From: Chromatocurvus sp964613795
GTDB taxonomy: Bacteria; Pseudomonadota; Gammaproteobacteria; Pseudomonadales; Halieaceae
DNA length: 64,000 nucleotides
NCBI GenBank assembly: GCA_964613795.1
Contig: CAZTJR010000001.1
Coordinates: forward strand, 1 to 64,000
Direction: 5' to 3'
Shown here in pieces: positions 1 to 8,349 of the stretch. The notes beneath the pieces are model-generated. The model was not told the DNA's origin. It was given only the letters and a program-made list of their open reading frames with translations, and ran no database searches. How positions within the stretch are numbered: the stretch's first letter is position 1; each line of letters begins with the position of its first letter. The position numbers were made by a program, and so were the translations under genes.

Positions 1-56
1 CTCGCCGGCCGCACCTCGCCGGCCGCACCTCGCCGGCCGCACCTCGCCGGCCGCAG
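1..56. repeat. 14-bp tandem repeat, four units
   Basis: Four head-to-tail copies of ctcgccggccgcac fill the first 56 bases; the last copy ends in g instead of c. The array starts at the window edge, so more copies may lie to the left. It ends three bases past the slmA stop codon (TAG on the minus strand at 60-62). The unit is not a multiple of three. Each unit contains the GC-only palindrome ccggccgg-like core, so the array could fold or cause polymerase slippage. Confidence 0.9.
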
Positions 57-59
57 CAC

Positions 60-707
60 CTATCCGGTCGACTCCCTGAGCGTTGACGCCGCGCCAAGGC
101 CCGGCCTAGCCGCTACCGCCTCGCGGAAAAAATTCTGCATCAGAAACTGATACTGCAGCGGCCAGTCCTCCGTCGGTGAGCGGCGGAAATTACTGCGTAC
201 AAACTGGGTGATACGCCCTTCGGCCGCCGCCACCAGCAGATTTGCCGCCGCCGGAAGGGGCAGCACCGGACGCAGCGACTCGCGCAGTTCCGCTTCGCGC
301 AGCACCTGTTTTATCTGGGTTTCAAAACGCTCGTACAGTTGCAGTACTCTCTGATGCAGGCGCTCCGTTTCTCCGGCCAGGGCATCCCCGTTCATGATGC
401 GTGACATGCCGGGATTTCGCTCGGCAAAGCTGAGCAGCAGGATCAGCATGTTGCCGCAGCGTTCCGACGCCGTGTTTTCCTCGCGCAGAATAAGGGCGAC
501 GCGCTGGAACAGACTGTCCTCGATGAACTCGATCAGCCCCTCGAACATCTTGGCCTTGCTGGGAAAATGTCGGTATAGCGCAGCTTCCGAGACCCCTACG
601 CGCGCCGCCAGCTTCGCCGTGGTGATTTTCTCACCGGGGCTGGACTCCAGCATCTCTGCCAGCGCCTCGAGGATGTCCTGGCGACGCTGGGATTTTTTCT
701 GCACCAT
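60..707 (-). CDS. slmA: Nucleoid occlusion factor SlmA (TetR family)
   Basis: 215 aa. SlmA binds sites spread over the chromosome and, when DNA-bound, blocks FtsZ polymerisation over the nucleoid. The N-terminal TetR helix-turn-helix lies at about residues 28-52 and contains the SlmA-typical string VSEAALYRHFPSKAKMFEGL, followed by IEFIEDSL as in E. coli SlmA. The rest is the all-helical dimer/FtsZ-binding domain, with FVRSNFRRSPTEDWP near the C terminus matching the family. It is slightly longer than the E. coli protein (198 aa) because of a C-terminal tail. It lies 82 bp downstream of argB on the same strand, as in related genomes. The call rests on residue patterns recognised by eye. Confidence 0.92.
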   Translation of the reverse strand: MVQKKSQRRQDILEALAEMLESSPGEKITTAKLAARVGVSEAALYRHFPSKAKMFEGLIEFIEDSLFQRVALILREENTASERCGNMLILLLSFAERNPGMSRIMNGDALAGETERLHQRVLQLYERFETQIKQVLREAELRESLRPVLPLPAAANLLVAAAEGRITQFVRSNFRRSPTEDWPLQYQFLMQNFFREAVAARPGLGAASTLRESTG

Positions 708-789
708 GAAAAAAGGCTCGTTTTGCGGAAGCTACATCGTAGCCACGGAGTGATGCTGCCGCAACTCGGCAGCCATGGGTAACCGGCGC

Positions 790-1692
790 TCAGGTGCCGC
801 GTCGGGTGATCTTCGTGCCCAGCCCCTCGTCGGTGAAGATTTCCAGCAGCACGGCATGTGCTACCCGGCCGTCGACGATATGTGCGCTGCCAACACCCGA
901 TTTGACCGCGTCCAGAGCACAGCTGATCTTGGGAAGCATACCTCCGTGCACGGTCCCGTCTGCAATCAGCGCATCCACCTCGGCCGTGCTGAGGCCGGTC
1001 AGTACTTTCTGCTGGCTGTCCATCAGTCCGGCAACGTTGGTCAGCAGCATGAGCTTTTCCGCCTGCATCACCTGGGCAATCTTGCCCGCCACCAGGTCCG
1101 CGTTGATGTTATAGGTGTTGCCGGCGTCGTCGGAACCAATCGGTGCGATGACTGGAATGAAATTGCTGTCGAGAATGACGTTCAGCATTTCGGTGTCGAT
1201 CTGGCGGACGTCGCCGACGTGTCCGATATCGATGATTTCCGGCGCCGACAGCTCCGGGCCCTGGCGGGTAATCTGCAGGCGTTCTGCGCGGATCAGGCCG
1301 CCGTCCTTGCCGGTAACCCCGATCGCCTTGCCGCCGGCGCGATTGATCGAGGTGACGATCTCCTTGTTGACGCGCCCGCCGAGCACCATCTCCACCACGT
1401 CCATCGTCTGCGCGTCGGTTACCCGCATGCCGTCCACAAACTGGCTGGGAATACTCAGCTGTTCCAGCAGCGCGCCAATCTGCGGCCCGCCACCGTGCAC
1501 GACAACCGGGTTCATGCCAACCAGCTTCATCAGAACAATATCGCGGGCGAAACTTTCGTGAAGCAGCGGATCGACCATGGCATTACCGCCGAACTTGACC
1601 ACAATGGTCTTGCCGGTGAAGCGCTGTATGTAGGGAAGTGCCTCGGTAAGAACCTTGGCGACGTTCATCGCGGCGTCGGGGGATAGTGACAT
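790..1692 (-). CDS. argB: Acetylglutamate kinase
   Basis: 300 aa, cytoplasmic. Phosphorylates N-acetyl-L-glutamate in the second step of arginine synthesis. Family marks are the nucleotide-binding VVKFGGNAM near residues 31-39, the substrate loop VVHGGGPQIG near 64-73, and a C-terminal GGMLPKISCALDAVKSGV plus DGRVAHAVLLEIFTDEGLGT segment. Length matches arginine-sensitive ArgB proteins, with the N-terminal helix ALPYIQRFTGKT that supports hexamer formation. It follows algC by about 33 bp in the same direction, so the two are probably cotranscribed from the coaBC side, as in Pseudomonas. Confidence 0.96.
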   Translation of the reverse strand: MSLSPDAAMNVAKVLTEALPYIQRFTGKTIVVKFGGNAMVDPLLHESFARDIVLMKLVGMNPVVVHGGGPQIGALLEQLSIPSQFVDGMRVTDAQTMDVVEMVLGGRVNKEIVTSINRAGGKAIGVTGKDGGLIRAERLQITRQGPELSAPEIIDIGHVGDVRQIDTEMLNVILDSNFIPVIAPIGSDDAGNTYNINADLVAGKIAQVMQAEKLMLLTNVAGLMDSQQKVLTGLSTAEVDALIADGTVHGGMLPKISCALDAVKSGVGSAHIVDGRVAHAVLLEIFTDEGLGTKITRRGT

Positions 1693-1725
1693 GGCAGTGC
1701 GGCGCTCGGATGGCGCCTGGTTCTC

Positions 1726-4221
1726 CTAGAAAGTGATCTCGAGGTCCGGGTGGACAATGCCGAGCTGCTCGCGGAACACGCTAATGACGTCTTCCAGTGC
1801 GCGGTCATCGCTGCCCTCAAAGCGGGCTGTCAAGGCGGCGGATGTGTTGGAAGCGCGCAGCAGGCCCCAGCCGTGACTGAAGTCAACGCGAATCCCGTCC
1901 AGGTCGTTCACCCGGCCATCGGGGAAGCGCGCCTGTTCTCGGAATTGATCGACCATGGCAAATTTTTTCTCCTCATCCACCGGCAGTATAAATTCGGGGG
2001 TGCTGGAGGCGGAAGGCAGAGCGCTGACCAGCTCATCCAGCGTGCCGTCGCCGCTGCTTAGAATCTCTGCCAGCCGCCCGGCTGCATACATGCCATCGTC
2101 GAACCCGAACCAGCGGTCTGCAAAAAACAGGTGGCCCGAGAATTCGCCGCCGAGAATGGCGTCGGTTTCGACCATCTTCTGCTTCATCAGCGCGTGTCCG
2201 GTTTTCCACAGGACGCCGCGGCCACCGAGGCGGGTGATGAGCTGTCCCAGGTTGTTGCTGCACTTCACGTCGTACACCACGTCTGCCCCCGGGTTGCGCG
2301 CTACTACATCCTGTGCAAACAGCATCAGCAGTGAATCGGCGCGGACGATGCGACCCGTGCCGGTCACGGCGGCCACGCGATCGCCATCGCCATCGAAGGC
2401 AATGCCGAAATCGGCGGATTCGCGGGTGACGGCGGCGGCGAGGTCGTGCAGATTACTTTCGTTGCCGGTGTCTGGCGGGTGATTGGGGAAGCGGCCATCC
2501 ACCTCGCAGTAGAGCGGTACAACTTCGCAGCCCAGTTCCTCAAACAGCATCGGTGCGATGTGGCCGGTTGCCCCATTGCCGGCGTCGATAACGATCTTGA
2601 GCGGCATGGCGATGGCGATGTCGCCAATCACCTCGTCAAGGTAATCGGGGATGATGTCCTGCTGAATCATGTGGCCATTGCCGCGGCTGAACTTGCCTGA
2701 CAGGGCCAGGCGGCGGATTTTTTCGATGCTGCCTTCTGCCAGCGTCTGCTTCTGCAGGACGATTTTCAGGCCGTTGTAGTCTGCCGGGTTGTGGCTGCCG
2801 GTGACCATGACGCCGGATCGGGTGCTTGTGTGGTGCGTGGCGAAATACATCAGGGGCGTCGGCACCAGGCCAATATCGATGACATCCCGACCGGACTGCA
2901 GCAGCGCCTTTTCCAGCGCCGCCTTGATGCGTCCGCTGCTTGCCCGGCCATCGTAGCCCAGTACCAGGGTCTGCTCGTCCATGCTGCCGGCGAGGGTTCC
3001 TATGGCGGCACCGATCCGGTAGACCGTTTCGTCATCCAGCTCCTGCTCGGCCAGCCCGCGGATGTCGTAGGCCCGGAAAATATGCTCGGGGAGCGATGTT
3101 GTCGGGCCGCTGACGCTGGTGAGTGCCGGGGCGCTGAGTGGGGTATCGTCGGCGGTGATGGCGGGCGCAACGCGGGGGACGCCGCCGGCGTCCAGCCGTG
3201 CCCGTCGCAGCGTCAGCTTACGCAGCTCGCGCGCCAGCGGCAGCAGCTCCGGCGCGCGCAGCCGAAAGGGCTTGCGGTGCTCGGCGGCTGACAGGGTGCG
3301 TGCAACTTCTGCTCTGAGAAAGGTGGGATAGCGCAGCATGACCAGCAGCAGGCCTGCAATACCGGCGAGTCCCAGCAATCCCAGGCTGGTGAGCGGGGCG
3401 CTGACGCTGTTGCGCAGATCCTCCAGCAGCGAGTTGGAAGGTGTGAACAGTAACGTCCACGAGGTGTCCGCGATCGTTGCGCGCGCGGTATCGGGCTCTG
3501 CCGTGGGGCTGCCGGCAATGACCGAGCTGCTATTGCTGCGCGCGCCGACGTAGCGCTGTTCGATTGCCAGCTCGCCCTGCCTGTCGTCTCCGATGGCGAG
3601 CGCGGCGTCGAAAAATGCCTGTGACAGGGTTAACAGAAGCACCGCCTGACGGCCGGCATCTGCGCCGCGGGTTTCGGCGCCGGGAACGGCGATGGAGATC
3701 AGCCACTGATCGTCGATCTGATACGCCTCGGGCCCCGCTCGCTGACCGTTGCTCGCGCGCCGCACCAGGTCGATTTCGATATGATTGCGCAGGCCCAGCC
3801 CGTTGCTTGAGCGCTCGGCGGTGCCCATATCAGACAGCGGCAGCAAGCGCAGGCTGACAGCCTCGGGGAAGGCGTCGCGCAGATAGACTTCGGCATTGGT
3901 GATCGCCTCTGTGGAGTCCGCCGCCAGGGCCTCACTCACCAGGGCACCCCGCGATGCGCTGGTCACCCGCTCACTCAGTGATGCAATACTGCCCGCGATG
4001 GCCTGCGCGCGTTGCTCCGCAAAGCCGTTGGTGACACGGGCCACAAGCTCGCGCTCCACCAGTGGCTGGCGCACCATCAGCAGGAATGCCACAACGCCCG
4101 CCAGGGTAACAGCCACCAGCGCAAGACTGTTGCGCGTCATTGTGTGCAGGCCATTGCCGTATGCAGTAATACCGGGGGCATCCCGCGCTGTCTGGTGCTT
4201 TTTTGCTTGTTTTTTCAGCAT
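1726..4221 (-). CDS. algC: Membrane-anchored phosphomannomutase/phosphoglucomutase
   Basis: About 831 aa from the ATG at 4221. The C-terminal half (from about residue 378, EHIFRAYDIRGL) is an alpha-D-phosphohexomutase: phosphoserine loop VTGSHNPADYNG (Ser near 476), metal loop FDGDGDR, and sugar loop GGEFSGHLFF. It interconverts hexose 6- and 1-phosphates for LPS, alginate or other exopolysaccharide precursors. The N-terminal 370 residues have a membrane segment at about 31-49, a probably periplasmic region of roughly 220 residues, and a second membrane segment near 277-296. Long AlgC proteins of this form are annotated in Pseudomonas. The start was chosen because it lies just downstream of the coaBC stop; an upstream in-frame ATG at 4368 would overlap coaBC. 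Confidence 0.9.
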   Translation of the reverse strand: MLKKQAKKHQTARDAPGITAYGNGLHTMTRNSLALVAVTLAGVVAFLLMVRQPLVERELVARVTNGFAEQRAQAIAGSIASLSERVTSASRGALVSEALAADSTEAITNAEVYLRDAFPEAVSLRLLPLSDMGTAERSSNGLGLRNHIEIDLVRRASNGQRAGPEAYQIDDQWLISIAVPGAETRGADAGRQAVLLLTLSQAFFDAALAIGDDRQGELAIEQRYVGARSNSSSVIAGSPTAEPDTARATIADTSWTLLFTPSNSLLEDLRNSVSAPLTSLGLLGLAGIAGLLLVMLRYPTFLRAEVARTLSAAEHRKPFRLRAPELLPLARELRKLTLRRARLDAGGVPRVAPAITADDTPLSAPALTSVSGPTTSLPEHIFRAYDIRGLAEQELDDETVYRIGAAIGTLAGSMDEQTLVLGYDGRASSGRIKAALEKALLQSGRDVIDIGLVPTPLMYFATHHTSTRSGVMVTGSHNPADYNGLKIVLQKQTLAEGSIEKIRRLALSGKFSRGNGHMIQQDIIPDYLDEVIGDIAIAMPLKIVIDAGNGATGHIAPMLFEELGCEVVPLYCEVDGRFPNHPPDTGNESNLHDLAAAVTRESADFGIAFDGDGDRVAAVTGTGRIVRADSLLMLFAQDVVARNPGADVVYDVKCSNNLGQLITRLGGRGVLWKTGHALMKQKMVETDAILGGEFSGHLFFADRWFGFDDGMYAAGRLAEILSSGDGTLDELVSALPSASSTPEFILPVDEEKKFAMVDQFREQARFPDGRVNDLDGIRVDFSHGWGLLRASNTSAALTARFEGSDDRALEDVISVFREQLGIVHPDLEITF

Positions 4222-4264
4222 AGTGCCCTGCTTTCCGGCGCTGGTGGCCTGGTCCGCCAGTGTA

Positions 4265-5503
4265 TTACGGTAGCGGGCTTTGTGGAACGGCCTCCTCCGG
4301 GCCCCTGTGGATATACAGGTCAGCGATGCCGGCGATAACGCCGCGGGCAATGGTCTTCTTTGACGCAAAATCGAGAACCCTGCTGCCGTCGGGCCAGATC
4401 AGGGTCACGGCATTGCTGTCACTATTGAAACCGATGTCGCCACGTGAAACGTCGTTGGCGACGATAAGGTCGAGGTTCTTGCGCTGCAGCTTGTCCCGCG
4501 CGTAATCGATTGGGTCGCCGGTTTCCGCGGCGAAGCCCACGGTGAACGGTCGTGGGTGGAGCGCTGCAATCGTTGCCACGATGTCCGGATTACGCACCAG
4601 CGCCAGTTCCATGCTGTCAGCGTGCCTCTTTTTTATCTTGGTGGTCGCGGCCTGAACCGGCCGGTAATCCGCCACCGCCGCGCAGGCAATAAAGATGTCG
4701 CAGTGTGCCGCCAACTCCTCGCTGGCGGCCAGCATGTCGCGGGCACTCTCGACGTTGCGACGGCTGACGTGGGCCGGGGTATCCAGCGTTACGGGGCCGC
4801 TGATCAACTGCGTGACGGCTCCGGCGTCGACCGCGGCTTCCGCCAGCGCGAAGCCCATTTTGCCGGAGCTGTGATTGCTCAGGTAGCGAACCGGGTCGAG
4901 TGCCTCCCGCGTCGGTCCGGCGGTAATGACCACGCGCAGGCCGGCGAGCGCACCGGAGGTGAATAGTGCAGCAGCGCGGCCGGCGATGACCGACGGCTCG
5001 CTCATGCGTCCCGGCCCGATATCGCCACAGGCCTGATCGCCGGCATCGGGCCCTACCAGCAGAATGCCCCGGGCGGTCAGGGTATCGGTATTGGAGGCCG
5101 TGGCAGGGTCCCGCCACATTTGCTGGTTCATGGCCGGTGCCAGCATCTTCGGCGCCGGAGTTGCCAGCGCCACGGTGCTCAGCAGATCATCTGCGCGGCC
5201 ACTTGCCAGGCGCGCCATCAGGTCGGCCGTGGCCGGCGCAATCAGCAGCAGGTCGGCCCAGCGCGCGAGCTCGATATGCCCCATACCGCGCTCGGCCTGC
5301 TCATCCAGCAACTCCCTGTGTACGGGGTTTCCGGACAGCGCCTGCAGCGTCAGCGGTGTGATGAAGGCTTCCGCCCCGCGCGTCATGATTACGCGGACGT
5401 TGGCGCCCAGCGCCTGTAGATCCCGCACCAGCTGGGCAGATTTGTAGGCGGCGATGCCACCACACACGCCCAGCAGGACATTGCGATTGAAAAGATGTGC
5501 CAT
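4265..5503 (-). CDS. coaBC: Bifunctional phosphopantothenoylcysteine decarboxylase/synthetase
   Basis: 412 aa. Two consecutive coenzyme A steps: condensation of 4'-phosphopantothenate with cysteine (CoaB, C-terminal) and FMN-dependent decarboxylation (CoaC, N-terminal). The CoaC part shows LGVCGGIAAYKS at the N terminus, active-site His in GHIELARW (about residue 76), the PAMNQQMW motif, and the Cys loop ACGDIGPGRMSE. The CoaB part begins at VVITAGPTREALDPVRY with LSNHSSGKMG, then AAVADYRP and a lysine cluster. ATG 5503 gives the expected N terminus. Divergent from radC across about 105 bp. The algC gene follows after 43 bp; dut, which often sits between them, is absent here. Confidence 0.96.
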   Translation of the reverse strand: MAHLFNRNVLLGVCGGIAAYKSAQLVRDLQALGANVRVIMTRGAEAFITPLTLQALSGNPVHRELLDEQAERGMGHIELARWADLLLIAPATADLMARLASGRADDLLSTVALATPAPKMLAPAMNQQMWRDPATASNTDTLTARGILLVGPDAGDQACGDIGPGRMSEPSVIAGRAAALFTSGALAGLRVVITAGPTREALDPVRYLSNHSSGKMGFALAEAAVDAGAVTQLISGPVTLDTPAHVSRRNVESARDMLAASEELAAHCDIFIACAAVADYRPVQAATTKIKKRHADSMELALVRNPDIVATIAALHPRPFTVGFAAETGDPIDYARDKLQRKNLDLIVANDVSRGDIGFNSDSNAVTLIWPDGSRVLDFASKKTIARGVIAGIADLYIHRGPEEAVPQSPLP

Positions 5504-5608
5504 TTGCGCCTTCGGGCTGGGAGAATGGGGCGGTACCAAAACGCTGAAGATAGCATTCTGACAACGGTTTTCACACTGTCCCCGTAAAGGCTCAGGGAGG
5601 AGCTTATC

Positions 5609-6283
5609 ATGGCGATCTGTGACTGGCCGCACGGCGAAGGGCCGCGGGATAAGCTCCTGCAGCGCGGCGCGGCAGCCCTTTCTGACGCCGAGTTGCTGGC
5701 CGTGCTGCTGCGCACCGGTCGTGCCGGCTGCTCTGCCCTGGATCTTGCGATGGCACTGCTGCAGCGTGCCGGTGATCTGGCCACGCTGCTGGCGATGGAC
5801 GCCAATTCGCTGGCCGATGAACCGGGTGTTGGGCCCGGCAAGTACGCCATGCTGCAGGCCGCCATGGAGCTGGCCCGACGCTCGGTGGAGCAGCACCTCA
5901 AACAGGCGGATGTCATGTCCAGTCCCCGTCGCACGCGGCAGTTTCTGCAGCATCATCTGGCAGCGAGGGAGAGAGAAATTTTTTCCTGCCTGTTTCTCGA
6001 CAGTCAGCACCGTCTGCTGCGTTGCGAGGACCTGTTTTTCGGCACGCTGGACGGCGCCGCCGTCTATCCGCGGGAAGTGGCTGTTCGCGCTCTGCAGTAT
6101 CGCGCCGCCGCGGTCATTTTTGCGCACAACCATCCCTCCGGAATCGCCGAGCCCAGCGCGGCGGACCGGCGCATTACCGAGCGGCTGCAGGCGGGGCTGG
6201 GGCTTCTGGATATCCGCGTACTCGACCATATCATCATCGGTCGCGGGCAGGCCTATTCCTTCGCTGAGTCCGGTCTACTCTGA
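5609..6283 (+). CDS. radC: RadC family JAB/MPN-type protein
   Basis: 224 aa. The N-terminal part is a helix-hairpin-helix-like region (LADEPGVGPGKYAMLQAA, about residues 68-85). The C-terminal JAB metallo-fold has the RadC motif HNHPSG followed by PSAADRRIT, giving the His-x-His and Asp zinc ligands. The historical link of RadC to recombination repair in E. coli was withdrawn, so its role is unclear. A strong ribosome binding site (gggaggag) sits 8 bp before the ATG. Divergent to coaBC, as in many gammaproteobacteria. Confidence 0.94.
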   Translation: MAICDWPHGEGPRDKLLQRGAAALSDAELLAVLLRTGRAGCSALDLAMALLQRAGDLATLLAMDANSLADEPGVGPGKYAMLQAAMELARRSVEQHLKQADVMSSPRRTRQFLQHHLAAREREIFSCLFLDSQHRLLRCEDLFFGTLDGAAVYPREVAVRALQYRAAAVIFAHNHPSGIAEPSAADRRITERLQAGLGLLDIRVLDHIIIGRGQAYSFAESGLL

Positions 6284-6284
6284 G

Positions 6285-6316
6285 CTGGGCGGGCCTCGTA
6301 GCCGACGCCCGGTTTG
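6285..6316 (+). terminator. Possible hairpin after radC
   Basis: A 7-bp stem (ctgggcg 6285-6291 with cgcccgg 6306-6312, one G-T pair) closes a loop that itself contains ggc/gcc, and is followed only by ttt. It starts 2 bp after the radC stop. The short T run makes intrinsic termination uncertain. Confidence 0.3.
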
Positions 6317-6396
6317 AGGCTCAGGCGAACAGTTGGGCAATCAGACATAAATAAGGAAGAGATGTCGGCGGGCCAGGCGGAGCGGCGATAAATGGC

Positions 6397-6425
6397 TTGC
6401 GCGGCCTCGGGTGTTCTGGTATAAA
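6397..6425 (+). promoter_or_regulatory. Predicted sigma-70 promoter for rpmB-rpmG
   Basis: TTGCGC at 6397-6402 and TATAAA at 6420-6425 are separated by 17 bp, close to the sigma-70 consensus. Transcription would start near 6432 and give a leader of about 160 nt before rpmB. The 307-bp space from radC to rpmB otherwise holds only the hairpin noted after radC and the rpmB ribosome binding site (ccaaggagagagc). Confidence 0.5.
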
Positions 6426-6590
6426 GTCGCGCTCCGCGCGGCGGGCACTCCCTTTACGGGCTGCCTGGCGTCCTGAAAAGGTGCAATCCGCCCAGAACAA
6501 ACAGCGTCTTCCCGAATGGTCCGCTGCAGTGGAATATGGGGAGCCAGGGTACGGCCACAACCGGTGCGTCGTCCCTCCAAGGAGAGAGCA

Positions 6591-6827
6591 ATGGCAAGAG
6601 TCTGTCAGGTTACCGGCAAGCGTCCGGTCACCGGTAACAATGTATCGCACGCGAAGAATCGCACGCGTCGTCGGTTTCTGCCCAATCTGCATCACCACCG
6701 TTTTTGGGTGGAGGCAGAGAAGCGCTTTGTTACCCTGCGTGTGTCGGGTAAGGGCATGCGCATCATCGACAAGAAAGGTATCGATCAGGTCCTGGGTGAA
6801 CTGCGTGCCCGTGGCGAGAAATTCTAG
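6591..6827 (+). CDS. rpmB: 50S ribosomal protein L28
   Basis: 78 aa. Starts MARVCQVTGKRPVTGNN, the L28 signature, followed by NRTRRRFLPNLH and the basic C terminus expected of the family. The start at 6591 has aaggagag about 6 bp upstream; a longer in-frame ATG at 6516 has no support. The protein lacks the paired cysteines of the zinc-binding form. Cotranscribed with rpmG, 27 bp downstream, as in most proteobacteria. Confidence 0.97.
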   Translation: MARVCQVTGKRPVTGNNVSHAKNRTRRRFLPNLHHHRFWVEAEKRFVTLRVSGKGMRIIDKKGIDQVLGELRARGEKF

Positions 6828-6854
6828 CGCTAGCAGCGCCTGGAGAGCTAAAGC

Positions 6855-7010
6855 ATGAGAGAAAAGATTCGCATGATTTCGTCCGCTGGAACAGGGCATT
6901 TCTATACTACGGACAAGAACAAGCGCACCACTCCGGACAAGCTGGAAATGAAAAAGTACGATCCGAAGGTGCGCAAGCACGTCATGTACAAGGAAGGCAA
7001 AATCAAGTAA
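6855..7010 (+). CDS. rpmG: 50S ribosomal protein L33
   Basis: 51 aa, a short gene easily missed by length cut-offs. It begins MREKIRMISSAGTGHFYTT and ends with KYDPKVRKHVMYKEGKIK, the usual L33 pattern (TTDKNKRTTPDKLEMKKYDP in the middle). No CxxC pairs are present, so this is the zinc-independent form; L28 next door is also the cysteine-poor form. gagagc precedes the ATG. An intrinsic terminator follows 25 bp after the stop, ending the two-gene ribosomal operon. Confidence 0.97.
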   Translation: MREKIRMISSAGTGHFYTTDKNKRTTPDKLEMKKYDPKVRKHVMYKEGKIK

Positions 7011-7035
7011 GTCGCCGTGTACTGGCGTGGGGAAG

Positions 7036-7061
7036 CCCTGGCCTGTGCCGGGGTTTTTTTT
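7036..7061 (+). terminator. Intrinsic terminator of rpmB-rpmG
   Basis: Stem ccctggc (7036-7042) pairs with gccgggg (7047-7053, one G-T pair) around the loop ctgt, followed directly by eight T residues (7054-7061). This is a canonical Rho-independent terminator. Confidence 0.9.
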
Positions 7062-7113
7062 GCCTGCCCGGCATGTGAATGGCCCCTGCGTTTAACGACG
7101 GCAGATCCGGGCA

Positions 7114-7929
7114 GTGCCTGAGCTGCCTGAAGTGGAGACGACGCGTCGCGGCCTTGCGCCGCACGTGGTGGGACGTCGTATAGACGCGGTGGTAGTACGC
7201 GAGTCGCGGCTGCGTTGGCCGGTGCCGTCGGATCTGGCGGCGTGCCTGGTGGGCAGTACTATTGACGACCTTCAGCGTCGGGCCAAGTATCTGCTATTTC
7301 AGACCGCGCACGGTCATCTCATGGTGCACCTTGGAATGTCCGGTTCGCTGCGCATGGTGCAGCCGTCCACGTCACTGCTGCTGCATGACCACATTGACCT
7401 CAGGCTGGAGAGCGATCTCTGGCTGCGCTACAATGATCCTCGACGCTTCGGCAGCTTTCACTGGCTGCCCACTGGCGAGGCGCCTCACCCGCTTCTGGCA
7501 CACCTCGGCCCCGAGCCTCTGGATGACGCCTTTGACGGAACTTACCTGTATCGCCTGTCGCGTGGGCGTCGTGCGGGCGTGAAACCCTTTATCATGGACG
7601 GCCGCATCGTGGTGGGCGTGGGAAACATTTACGCCTCCGAAGCCCTGTTCCTCGCCGGTATCTCGCCATCGCGTCCTGCCGGTCGCATTTCACTGGCGCG
7701 CTACGAGCGACTGGCCAGCGCCATCAGGCAGGTGCTTGGTGCTGCGATAGCGCAAGGTGGCACGACACTGCGCGATTTTGTCGGTGGCGACGGCAAGCCG
7801 GGTTACTTCGCTCAGCAGCTCTGGGTCTATGGACGGGATGGACAGCCCTGTAAGCGCTGTGGCGCGCTGTTGCGCGAGAGGCGCCTGGGGCAGCGCAGCA
7901 GTGTTTACTGCGTAGCCTGCCAGCGTTGA
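7114..7929 (+). CDS. mutM: Formamidopyrimidine-DNA glycosylase
   Basis: 271 aa from a GTG start. Base-excision repair glycosylase/AP lyase that removes 8-oxoguanine and formamidopyrimidines. The mature N terminus is PELPEVET, with the catalytic proline and the neighbouring glutamate; Lys of RRAKYLLF (about residue 57) matches the conserved substrate-contact lysine. The C terminus has the four-cysteine zinc finger (CKRC...CVAC). GTG is the only start that places Pro at position 2. It sits downstream of the rpmG terminator, so it needs its own promoter. Confidence 0.97.
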   Translation: MPELPEVETTRRGLAPHVVGRRIDAVVVRESRLRWPVPSDLAACLVGSTIDDLQRRAKYLLFQTAHGHLMVHLGMSGSLRMVQPSTSLLLHDHIDLRLESDLWLRYNDPRRFGSFHWLPTGEAPHPLLAHLGPEPLDDAFDGTYLYRLSRGRRAGVKPFIMDGRIVVGVGNIYASEALFLAGISPSRPAGRISLARYERLASAIRQVLGAAIAQGGTTLRDFVGGDGKPGYFAQQLWVYGRDGQPCKRCGALLRERRLGQRSSVYCVACQR

Positions 7930-7986
7930 AGGGGATACACTAGCCTGTCAAAGAGCACTGGTGGACCGATTCCACAGGAGACTGGT

Positions 7987-8346
7987 ATGCAACACCGGCG
8001 ATTGCGACACTGTCTGGGGAGCGCTGCCCTCGCTGCGCTCATGGTCATGTCATTGGCAGTGCCCCGCGCGATTGCGCAGGCGGTCGATGAAACTCCTGAT
8101 CCTTTTGCCATGGTCGGTGATCTTGTTGTCGCGCGGCCGATAGGCCTGGTGATGACAGCGGTGGGTGCAGCAGCGTTTGTGGTCAGTCTGCCGTTTACCG
8201 CTATGGCGGGGCATGTAAGCGAGTCGGCGGAAACCCTGGTTCTCGGTCCTGCGGAAACCACCTTCATGCGCTGCCTCGGCTGCCGGAACACTGGCTACAG
8301 CTACAAGGACAAAGAGCTCAGGGACGCGCGCAGCACCCTGGAGTGA
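7987..8346 (+). CDS. Small exported protein of unknown function
   Basis: 119 aa, family not recognised. A signal peptide covers about residues 1-31 (basic start, hydrophobic core SAALAALMVMSLAVP, AIAQA cleavage region). A second hydrophobic stretch (about 50-72, RPIGLVMTAVGAAAFVVSLP) could be a membrane helix. Two cysteines in MRCLGCRNTGY form a CxxC motif near the C terminus. caggag is positioned 7 bp before the ATG. Similar short proteins beginning with a signal and carrying DPFAMVGDLVVARPIGLV occur in marine gammaproteobacteria, sometimes labelled multidrug transporter without evidence. Convergent with coaD, whose stop is 4 bp away. Confidence 0.75.
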   Translation: MQHRRLRHCLGSAALAALMVMSLAVPRAIAQAVDETPDPFAMVGDLVVARPIGLVMTAVGAAAFVVSLPFTAMAGHVSESAETLVLGPAETTFMRCLGCRNTGYSYKDKELRDARSTLE

Positions 8347-8349
8347 CGC

